From: Clostridia bacterium
Lineage (GTDB): Bacteria > Bacillota > Clostridia > Oscillospirales > Acutalibacteraceae
NCBI GenBank assembly: GCA_017549565.1
Contig: JAFYUI010000004.1
Coordinates: 43,082 to 107,081, forward strand
Length of the DNA: 64,000 nt
Direction: 5' to 3'
Positions within the stretch are counted from its first letter, which is position 1. Each line of letters starts with the position of its first letter. This document shows, piece after piece, positions 53,874 to 61,038 of this stretch. The notes under the pieces were generated by a model. That model searched no databases. It saw nothing but the letters and a program-made list of their open reading frames with translations, and was not told the origin of the DNA. A program made the position numbers and the translations under genes.

Positions 53874-55622
53874 ATGAAAAATAACTCTTGGGGCAAGCTG
53901 ATAAAACGCTTTTTGCCATATTACAAAAAATACATACCAACTTTAATTTTCGATTTGTTTTGTGCGTCGCTTACAACCGTGTGCGAAATTGTGTTGCCAC
54001 TAATAGTTCGGTACATAACAAACACTGCCTTAACCGACATTGCAAAGCTTACTATTAGCAGCATTTTAACGGTTGGAGGCATATATTTGGTATTAAAGCT
54101 TATTGATGCAGCAGCCAATTATTATATGGCATCAGTAGGTCACGTAATGGGCACTAAAATTGAAACCGATATGCGTACCGATATGTTTGACCATTTGCAA
54201 AAGCTTTCATTTAAATATTACGACAACACAAAGGTAGGCAGTCTTATGTCACGAATGACAAGCGATTTGTTTGACATTACCGAATTTGCCCACCACTGCC
54301 CTGAAGAGCTTTTAATTGCAGGCATTAAAATTATTTGCTGTTTTGCAATTTTGGGCAGTATGAACATTTGGCTTACCCTTATTATCTTTGTTGCCCTTCC
54401 CCCAATGATTTTTGTGTTAAGCATCTTTAACCGCAAAATGCGTTCGGGCTTTCGTGAATCACGCAAACAGGTGGCTGAGCTTAACTCCCAAATTGAAGAC
54501 TCGCTTTTAGGCATTCGTGTTGTAAAATCCTTTGCCGGTGAAGAGCTTGAAAAAGAAAAATTCCAAAAAGGAAACAAGGGTTATCTTTCAATAAAATCAA
54601 GGGTTTATCACTATATGGCGGCCTTCCACTGCACCACAAGTGTTTTGGACGGTATACTCTATATTTTAGCGGTTGTTGCGGGTGCAATTTTCATTATTTA
54701 TGACGGCTTAAACCCTGCCGATTTAATTGTTTTCTTAATGTACATAACCACCCTTTTAAGCTCGATAAGAAAAATCGTCCAATTTGCCGAGCAATTTCAA
54801 CGCGGTATGACAGGTATTGAACGCTTTGGTGAAATTATGGAAACCGACCCCGATATTACCGACAAGCCCGATGCAATTGAACTTGAAAATGTTAAAGGCG
54901 ATATTGAATTTAAAAATGTAACCTTTAAATATACCGAAGAAACCGATGATATACTTTCACATCTTGATTTAAAAATCCCCGCAGGCAAAAATATTGCCCT
55001 TGTGGGTGAATCGGGCGGTGGTAAAACCACAATTTGCTCACTTATCCCCCGCTTTTATGAAATTTTAGATGGTTCTCTAACAGTTGACGGTGTTGATATT
55101 CGTGACATTAAAATAAAGTCACTTCGCTCACAAATCGGTGTTGTTCAGCAGGATGTTTATCTGTTTTCGGGCAGTGTGCGTGAAAATATTGAATACGGTA
55201 AACCGGGGGCTAGTGAAGAAGAGATTATTGCCGCCGCAAAATTGGCAGGTGCTGACGAATTTATAACCACCCTGCCAAACGGTTATGACACCTATGTTGG
55301 TGAGCGTGGCGTTAAGCTTTCGGGTGGTCAAAAGCAAAGAATCAGTATTGCGCGCGTTTTCCTTAAAAACCCACCAATTTTGCTTTTGGATGAGGCCACA
55401 AGTGCCCTTGATAACGAAAGCGAACGCTTGGTGCAAAAATCACTTGAAAAGCTTTCGCAAGGCCGCACAACACTTACAATTGCCCACCGCCTTACCACCA
55501 TTAAAAATGCTGATAATATCATTGTTTTCGGCAAAAACGGTATAATGGAAACTGGCACACACAACGAACTTTTAACCAAAAACGGCACCTATGCCGAGCT
55601 TTATAACACATCATTTAAATAA
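53874..55622 (+). CDS. ABC exporter, fused permease/ATPase
   Basis: 582 residues from the ATG at 53874; the frame extends 12 codons upstream into the promoter. Six-segment transmembrane domain (about 18-315) and an ATPase with GESGGGKTT (Walker A), VQQDVYLFSGSVREN (Q loop), LSGGQKQRISIARVFLKNP (signature) and LLLDEATSALD (Walker B). Type IV (MsbA/LmrA-like) half transporter, probably a homodimer; substrate unknown. The sugar isomerase-like gene follows after 15 nt. Confidence 0.93.
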   Translation: MKNNSWGKLIKRFLPYYKKYIPTLIFDLFCASLTTVCEIVLPLIVRYITNTALTDIAKLTISSILTVGGIYLVLKLIDAAANYYMASVGHVMGTKIETDMRTDMFDHLQKLSFKYYDNTKVGSLMSRMTSDLFDITEFAHHCPEELLIAGIKIICCFAILGSMNIWLTLIIFVALPPMIFVLSIFNRKMRSGFRESRKQVAELNSQIEDSLLGIRVVKSFAGEELEKEKFQKGNKGYLSIKSRVYHYMAAFHCTTSVLDGILYILAVVAGAIFIIYDGLNPADLIVFLMYITTLLSSIRKIVQFAEQFQRGMTGIERFGEIMETDPDITDKPDAIELENVKGDIEFKNVTFKYTEETDDILSHLDLKIPAGKNIALVGESGGGKTTICSLIPRFYEILDGSLTVDGVDIRDIKIKSLRSQIGVVQQDVYLFSGSVRENIEYGKPGASEEEIIAAAKLAGADEFITTLPNGYDTYVGERGVKLSGGQKQRISIARVFLKNPPILLLDEATSALDNESERLVQKSLEKLSQGRTTLTIAHRLTTIKNADNIIVFGKNGIMETGTHNELLTKNGTYAELYNTSFK

Positions 55623-55637
55623 AGGAGATTTTTTATT

Positions 55638-56561
55638 ATGAAAAGATTAGTTGGTTTTTCATTGGGCGGCTTACAGCACAAATACGGCGATAAAGAAGCC
55701 CTTACCATTGCTAAAAGAATAGGCGCTGATGCAGTTGACTTTGGAACGGAATTTTCTTACAACGATTATAAAAAGCCCGATTCTTTATACAGCAAAAGCG
55801 ACGAAGAAATTATTGCATATTACAAAGACATTAAAGCCCATGCCGACAGTTTGGGTCTTGTAATAAGCCAAACACATGGTCGTATGGAGGGCTTTAGAAA
55901 TAATAAAGAGCTTGACCACGATTTAATTGAAAATGCCCGTCGTGACCTTTTGGCTTGCAGTGCATTAGGCGCAAAATATTGTGTTATTCACGCAGTAACT
56001 TCTATTTTTATGGGTCCTGATGCTGACCCTGAGCTTATGCATGACCTTAATTTTGAAATGTTTAACACCCTTATCCCTTATGCAAAGGAATATGGCATTA
56101 TAATTGCTACCGAAACCTTTGGAGATGCCGTGAGATTTAATGCTTGCGACTTTTTCGGTAACATTGATGAATTTATTAAAAGCTATAAACGCATTTCAGA
56201 ATATGGTGATAACAAAGATTATTTCACAATTTGTGTTGACACAGGCCATTCTAACAAGGCGTCCCGCTATAATAATAATCCCTCCCCTGCTGATGTTATT
56301 AGAATGTTAGGCAGCGATATCAGTGTTTTACACCTTAATGACAATGACAAAATGACCGACCAACACAAAATCCCACTAACCGGTAATATCGACTGGAATG
56401 ATGTATTAAAAGCACTTGATGAGGTTGGCTATAATGGTGTTTATAATATGGAATTAGCACTTGACAGCATCGGTGGTAAGGGCCTTGAAATTGAGTCTGC
56501 CGAATATGGAATAAAGGTAATGCGCAACCTTTTAAAGCTTCACTACGGCGAAGATGCATAA
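55638..56561 (+). CDS. Sugar phosphate isomerase/epimerase-like TIM-barrel protein
   Basis: 307 residues of the xylose isomerase-like barrel family (AP endonuclease 2 fold). Metal-site residues are visible in ISQTHGRMEG, IATETFGD (Glu), CVDTGHSNKA (Asp/His), DISVLHLNDNDKMTDQHKIPLTGNIDW and the C-terminal YNMELAL glutamate. Substrate is not assignable. Same operon as the ABC exporter, ended by the terminator at 56565. Confidence 0.82.
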   Translation: MKRLVGFSLGGLQHKYGDKEALTIAKRIGADAVDFGTEFSYNDYKKPDSLYSKSDEEIIAYYKDIKAHADSLGLVISQTHGRMEGFRNNKELDHDLIENARRDLLACSALGAKYCVIHAVTSIFMGPDADPELMHDLNFEMFNTLIPYAKEYGIIIATETFGDAVRFNACDFFGNIDEFIKSYKRISEYGDNKDYFTICVDTGHSNKASRYNNNPSPADVIRMLGSDISVLHLNDNDKMTDQHKIPLTGNIDWNDVLKALDEVGYNGVYNMELALDSIGGKGLEIESAEYGIKVMRNLLKLHYGEDA

Positions 56562-56564
56562 AAC

Positions 56565-56594
56565 AAAAAACGGTGGGGCTTCCCACCGTTTTTT
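56565..56594 (+). terminator. Terminator after the isomerase-like gene
   Basis: AAAAAACGGTGGG-GCTT-CCCACCGTTTTTT, a perfect 13-bp stem with T-run. Confidence 0.92.
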
Positions 56595-56616
56595 AAGTGA
56601 ATTTTAGGAGTTAAAA

Positions 56617-57513
56617 ATGAAAAGTGAAAAAAATATTTTAATTGCTTTTTTACTAAATTTAACATTTTCGGTTTTTGAATTTATAGGCGGTATTTTCACA
56701 AACAGCGTTGCAATTATTTCCGATTCTATTCACGACCTTGGTGATGCCGCAAGCATTGGCATTTCGTATTTTTTAGAAAAGAAAAGTAAAAAGCAGCCCG
56801 ATAAAACCTATACCTACGGTTATTTAAGGTATTCGGTAATTGGCAGCGTTATCACCACCTTGATTTTACTTATCGGCTCGGTTTTAGTGGTTGTAAACGC
56901 TATAAATCGCATTTTAAACCCCGTGGCAATCAACTATAACGGTATGATTATTTTTGCCGTTGTGGGTGTCGTAGTCAACTTTCTTGCCGCCTACTTTACA
57001 AGAGATGGACACTCTCTAAATCAAAAATCGGTTAATCTTCATATGCTTGAAGATGTGCTTGGCTGGGCGGTTGTGCTTATCGGCGCGGTTGTTATGAAAT
57101 TTACCGATTTTGCCCTTATCGACCCAATTTTGTCAATAGGTGTTGCGGTTTATATTTTTATTCACGCTTTCACTCATTTAAAGGAAGCGTTAAACCTGTT
57201 TTTAGAAAAAACACCCGATGATATTTCGGTTGAAGAAATCACCCATCACATAAGCGAAATTGAAGGCGTTTTGGGTGTTCACCATATACATATTTGGAGT
57301 ATCGACGGCAACCAAAATTATGCTACAATGCACATTGTAACAAACAGCGAGCATAGTAAAATTAAAAAAGCCGTTAAGGAAGAGCTTAAAGAGCATGGCA
57401 TTATTCACGCAACGCTTGAACTTGAAAATGAGCACGAGCACTGTGAGGATGAGCATTGCCATACCGACAGCTTCTCGCACGACCATCACCACCATCACCA
57501 CCATCAACATTAA
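56617..57513 (+). CDS. Cation diffusion facilitator (CDF) metal transporter
   Basis: 298 residues. Six membrane segments and a cytoplasmic C-terminal domain (about 205-280). The metal site of the family is seen in SDSIHDLGDAASIG (segment 2) and HMLEDVLGW (segment 5). The C-terminus is a histidine-rich tail (HEHCEDEHCH and seven consecutive His near the end), probably a zinc or other divalent cation sensor/buffer. Zn, Fe, Mn or Ni cannot be distinguished. Only 22 nt after the previous terminator; no promoter was obvious. Confidence 0.9.
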   Translation: MKSEKNILIAFLLNLTFSVFEFIGGIFTNSVAIISDSIHDLGDAASIGISYFLEKKSKKQPDKTYTYGYLRYSVIGSVITTLILLIGSVLVVVNAINRILNPVAINYNGMIIFAVVGVVVNFLAAYFTRDGHSLNQKSVNLHMLEDVLGWAVVLIGAVVMKFTDFALIDPILSIGVAVYIFIHAFTHLKEALNLFLEKTPDDISVEEITHHISEIEGVLGVHHIHIWSIDGNQNYATMHIVTNSEHSKIKKAVKEELKEHGIIHATLELENEHEHCEDEHCHTDSFSHDHHHHHHHQH

Positions 57514-57521
57514 AAATTCAC

Positions 57522-57576
57522 AAAAACAACTCCAACGCATAATATGTAATGAAATATTATGTCTTGGAGTGTTTTT
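57522..57576 (+). promoter_or_regulatory. Long hairpin that includes the next ribosome-binding site
   Basis: ACTCCAA (57529-57535) pairs with TTGGAGT (57564-57570), CATAATAT (57538-57545) with ATATTATG (57554-57561), and outer AAAAAC with GTTTTT. The GGAG at 57566-57569, the ribosome-binding site of the gene at 57580, is buried in the 3' arm. It could also end the CDF transcript. Confidence 0.7.
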
Positions 57577-57579
57577 AAA

Positions 57580-57879
57580 ATGGACAACAACTTTCCTGTG
57601 CCGATTATGAGCGAGCGCGACCTTGATGTTTACGATAAATATATAACTACTGTAGAAAACGGATATAAAAGCTTACCCGAATATCTTAAATGCCATATTG
57701 GCAAGCTTGTAAAGGTAGAGGTAGCAGTTTTAAACCGAATTGAAACAAAGGTCGGCATTTTAATGGATGTCGGTAAGGATTATTTGGTACTTAAACTGCC
57801 CGAATGTCAAAGTGTTATAATCGAAGGTAGCTGCATTAAATTTATAACCGTTATGCACGGTGGTAAAAATTATAGATAA
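57580..57879 (+). CDS. Small protein with Sm-like core
   Basis: 99 residues from the ATG at 57580 (GGAG buried in a hairpin). An acidic/helical N-terminal part (residues 1-40) is followed by a five-strand-like stretch GKLVKVEVAVLNRIETKVGILMDVG-type, then DYLVLKLPECQSVIIEGSCIKFITVM, resembling the Sm-like/YlzA or coat-protein folds that occur in spore-formers. I do not recognise the family with certainty. Terminator follows immediately. Confidence 0.7.
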   Translation: MDNNFPVPIMSERDLDVYDKYITTVENGYKSLPEYLKCHIGKLVKVEVAVLNRIETKVGILMDVGKDYLVLKLPECQSVIIEGSCIKFITVMHGGKNYR

Positions 57880-57881
57880 CA

Positions 57882-57912
57882 AAAAATCGACCGAAAAATC
57901 GGTCGATTTTTT
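57882..57912. terminator. Bidirectional terminator between the Sm-like gene and the M20 peptidase
   Basis: AAAAATCGACCGA-AAAA-TCGGTCGATTTTT, a perfect stem with A and T tracts on both sides. Confidence 0.92.
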
Positions 57913-57914
57913 TA

Positions 57915-59351
57915 TTAGCACTGCTTTATTAAACGAATATAAAATTCAACGGCTTTTAAAAGGGTTTCAACCCTTATCCTTTCGTTGTTGCCGTGTATTG
58001 TAGCCCGTTCTTCACTTGTTAAATCCATTGCGGAAAAGCGGTAAACCTTATCTGAAATTCGGCCGTAATGACGCGAGTCAGAGCATTGCATCATAAGATA
58101 CGGTGCGGCAATACTGCCCTTCCAGGTTGATACAACGCTGCTTGCCACCTTGTCGTACGCTTCGCAGTTTGTCTCAGAAATTCGGCTTGGATTCATACCG
58201 TGAATTTTGGTAATTTCAACCCTGTCGTCATTAACCGTTTTCTTTAAATATTGAAGTGCCGAATCCATTGTATCAGCGGGGTTTAAGCGCATATTCGAAA
58301 TAAATGTCGCTTCGGGTGGAATAACATTAGATGCCGCACTTCCCTTTGCCTGTGTGAAAGCGGTTGTGGTGCGCATTAAAGCGTTAAGTTCGCCGCCTTG
58401 CTTTTTACAAAGCATATTTAAAACAGGTGAAAAACACCACAGGTTTGCAAAAATCATTTTATAAACAAAGCTTGAATGTCGACCAAGTGTATCAAACATT
58501 TCTAAAACGGGCTTTGTAAGATGCATTTTAAAGGGTTTACTTTCTACCTTTAAAATTGTTTTTGAAAGGTTAATTATTGGTGAATTCGGCTTTGGTGCCG
58601 ACGCATGACCGCCGGCAGATTTTGATGTGTATAAAACATCCATAAGTCCCTTTTCAGCAATGCCAATAAGACCACACGGCTTGTTTACACCTGGAAAAAC
58701 ATTTTCAACTACCGCGCCACCTTCGTCAACAACAAGCGCTAAGTTTATATTGTTTTTTTCGAAATAATCGACAATATTAACAGCACCTTTGCCGTTAATT
58801 TCTTCGCCACCTGAAAAGGCAAAATAAATATCGTTTTCGGGTGTGAAACCGCTCTCTATAAGGCTTTCGGCAGCGGATAAAATTCCGTTTACGGTAACCT
58901 TTGTATCAAGCGTACCTCTACCCCAAATAACACCGTTTTCCAAAATTGCTTCAAAGGGTGGTTTGTCCCACAAATTCTCATTAACAGGCACAACATCATA
59001 ATGCGCCATTAAAACGGTTGCAGGGCCAACATTTTTACCCTTCCACAAAATAAGCACTGCCCTGTCATCCATAAGGGTTTGTGTACAGGTTTTATAAACA
59101 TTTGGGTAAAGCTTTGGAAGTGTATTTAAAAGCCCCTCAAACTCGGCATTATCCTCCAAACTGCCATCCCTGTAAGACACAGTTTTAAAGCGCACAAGGG
59201 TTCTTAAATTTTCCACTGCCTTATTGGTGTCAAAGGTGATTTCTTCATCATAAGCTTTTGCGTTTTCTTTAACCTTAAAATTCAAGGTGCGGATGATAAC
59301 GACACCTAAAAACAGGACTAAAAGTCCCAATAAAACATATAAATAAGCCAT
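57915..59351 (-). CDS. M20 family metallopeptidase (PM20D1/carboxypeptidase-like) with N-terminal membrane anchor
   Basis: 478 residues. One membrane segment at 1-22, then an M20 catalytic domain with MAHYDVVPV (metal His/Asp), WGRGTLDTKVTV (bridging Asp), SGGEEINGKGA (catalytic Glu) and LVVDEGGAV, a lid domain, and a C-terminal MQCSDSRHYGRI with the last metal His. Likely a peptidase or N-acyl amino acid hydrolase at the membrane surface. Start overlaps the upstream gene's stop by one base; third gene of an operon with two membrane proteins. Confidence 0.88.
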   Translation of the reverse strand: MAYLYVLLGLLVLFLGVVIIRTLNFKVKENAKAYDEEITFDTNKAVENLRTLVRFKTVSYRDGSLEDNAEFEGLLNTLPKLYPNVYKTCTQTLMDDRAVLILWKGKNVGPATVLMAHYDVVPVNENLWDKPPFEAILENGVIWGRGTLDTKVTVNGILSAAESLIESGFTPENDIYFAFSGGEEINGKGAVNIVDYFEKNNINLALVVDEGGAVVENVFPGVNKPCGLIGIAEKGLMDVLYTSKSAGGHASAPKPNSPIINLSKTILKVESKPFKMHLTKPVLEMFDTLGRHSSFVYKMIFANLWCFSPVLNMLCKKQGGELNALMRTTTAFTQAKGSAASNVIPPEATFISNMRLNPADTMDSALQYLKKTVNDDRVEITKIHGMNPSRISETNCEAYDKVASSVVSTWKGSIAAPYLMMQCSDSRHYGRISDKVYRFSAMDLTSEERATIHGNNERIRVETLLKAVEFYIRLIKQC

Positions 59352-60019
59352 TATATTTTTCCTTTTTTATAAAGAATTCTTGCAATAATAAGGGTGAAAA
59401 TAACACCAACGGGTGCCATAATTCCCACCTCGCCCGAGGTTAAAGGTGTAAATATAAAAAGTGATAACATTAAAAGCATTGGCGCAATTGCAAGCTTTAT
59501 GTTTTGTGATACAAATACAACTGCCAAACCGCCGAAAAGTGCGGGTAAAAGCTGGTCGAAAGCAGGTTGTAAAACCTCACTTTCAAGCACTGCACCAAGG
59601 TTTGTAACCATCATTAAAATTACGCCAAGTGCCACAATTAAGGTGGTTACAATGCTTGAAACCGCAATAGAAATGGTGGAAATAATTTCCCCCTCTTCAC
59701 TGTTTGCCTTAACATTTGCCTTTTGCATTGCATCAAGCGCACAAGGAAGCTTTAGGTTTGAAATATTACCTGTTACAAACGATAAATATGCACCGCCTGC
59801 ACCAAGCATTGGAATGTATGTAAAGGTTTCAATAATACCAACCGCCCAATACATTGGTAGCACCGCAATAACTGCGCGTGAAAATGCCTTCCATTCGGGT
59901 ACGGCATTAAAAATTATTGAAAGAACAAGCGGAAAAGCCAAAATAAGCGCTAAAAGTGAAAAGCCCCAAATTTTACCGTCACGGTGTACACTTTCAAGAT
60001 ATGTTAATTTTTTCTTCAT
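59351..60019 (-). CDS. Uncharacterised polytopic membrane protein, partner of the DUF5058-like gene
   Basis: 222 residues from the ATG at 60019 (AAGGAGGGG site); the frame extends upstream but into the preceding gene. Cytoplasmic start MKKKLTYLESVHRDGK, then about six membrane segments, with the loop GAGGAYLSFVTGNISNLKLPCALDAMQKAN conserved-looking and glycine-rich. Not recognised. Between a DUF5058-like gene (14-nt gap) and the M20 peptidase (1-nt overlap). Confidence 0.78.
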   Translation of the reverse strand: MKKKLTYLESVHRDGKIWGFSLLALILAFPLVLSIIFNAVPEWKAFSRAVIAVLPMYWAVGIIETFTYIPMLGAGGAYLSFVTGNISNLKLPCALDAMQKANVKANSEEGEIISTISIAVSSIVTTLIVALGVILMMVTNLGAVLESEVLQPAFDQLLPALFGGLAVVFVSQNIKLAIAPMLLMLSLFIFTPLTSGEVGIMAPVGVIFTLIIARILYKKGKI

Positions 60020-60033
60020 TTCGCTGCCCCTCC

Positions 60034-60768
60034 TTAACCTAACCAATTTGTAATCGGAATAGCCATTGCCATACCGCCAACCAAGCTTATGGGAAGCGCA
60101 TAGTCGGTTATCCATCTTTGTTTAAACACCTTTGCAAAAAGGCCGCAAATAAGCATTAAAACGGCTGATGAAAGCATTACGAGTACCGGAATGAGTGCCG
60201 ATATTTTGCCCGAAAATACCGAAGAGAAATCCCAAAAAACATATCCCAAAAATGCCGAAATCATACCCAAAAACATTGCGTTGGAGAAGATTTCGCTCCA
60301 TCTTTTATCCATTTTTTCAAGCTTTTTCATACCACCCTGAATTTTCTTTGTTAAAAGGGGTGTCAAAACAAGCCCCATTATAATACCCAAGGTCATAACC
60401 CAAGCAACCGTAACAAATGCCGAAGCCGAGTTTATCGCCTCACCTATACCAAGCTTTAATTCGTTAATTGTGGTTGATGCAGCAATGGTTTCGTAAGAAA
60501 GCGAGCCAATAACCGACAATCTAAGCCACGGAAGTGGCAAACCCAATGACTTTGAAAGTGCCACAACACCCACCAAAATTGAAATTGCAGGGGCTATTGT
60601 AAAAAGCACCGCCGAGGTTATAGTCTTTTTAAGTCGTGCCTTATCCATACCAATTTCTAACGCGCGGCGATAAGCACGCACCAAAAAATACACCGACTGT
60701 GCAAGAACAACCGCAATCAAGACGGCAACCATTATGTAAAGCACAGGATGGTTAATTCTAAATTCCAT
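60034..60768 (-). CDS. DUF5058 family membrane protein
   Basis: 244 residues from the ATG at 60768 (AAGGAAG site). About six membrane segments; loop between segments 2 and 4 with RLSVIGSLSYETIAASTTINELKLG and a cytoplasmic basic stretch TKKIQGGMKKLEKMDKRWSE. I recall the DUF5058 name for this type; treat as tentative. First gene of the membrane protein - membrane protein - peptidase operon. Confidence 0.75.
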   Translation of the reverse strand: MEFRINHPVLYIMVAVLIAVVLAQSVYFLVRAYRRALEIGMDKARLKKTITSAVLFTIAPAISILVGVVALSKSLGLPLPWLRLSVIGSLSYETIAASTTINELKLGIGEAINSASAFVTVAWVMTLGIIMGLVLTPLLTKKIQGGMKKLEKMDKRWSEIFSNAMFLGMISAFLGYVFWDFSSVFSGKISALIPVLVMLSSAVLMLICGLFAKVFKQRWITDYALPISLVGGMAMAIPITNWLG

Positions 60769-60800
60769 TTTATTCTTCCTTTCGAAATTTCTTTGATAAT

Positions 60801-60829
60801 ATATTAACATATCCCGCCGCTTTTGGCAA
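60801..60829 (-). promoter_or_regulatory. Promoter of the DUF5058-M20 operon
   Basis: TTGCCA (60824-60829), 17-nt spacer, TAATAT (60801-60806). Confidence 0.72.
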
Positions 60830-60948
60830 TAAATTCTCCGTTTTTTATGAAAAAGTGCAAATTTTATGTGGTTTTATTATTATAAATACTAATATTTCAA
60901 CAAATTACAAAAAATGTTAAAAAAATGCTTTATTTTTTCGCAGGGTTT

Positions 60949-60957
60949 TGGTATAAT
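60949..60957 (+). promoter_or_regulatory. Extended -10 promoter of ppdK
   Basis: TGGTATAAT: consensus TATAAT at 60952-60957 with an extended TGn motif and a weak TTTATT -35 region. The leader begins with a small GCCTA/TAGGC hairpin (60967-60983). Confidence 0.7.
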
Positions 60958-61038
60958 GGTGTGGATGCCTAAAAACCATAGGCAATTAACCATTTGTTAT
61001 AAAAAAATTTGTAAATTTTTTAGGAGGTTGATTCTACA

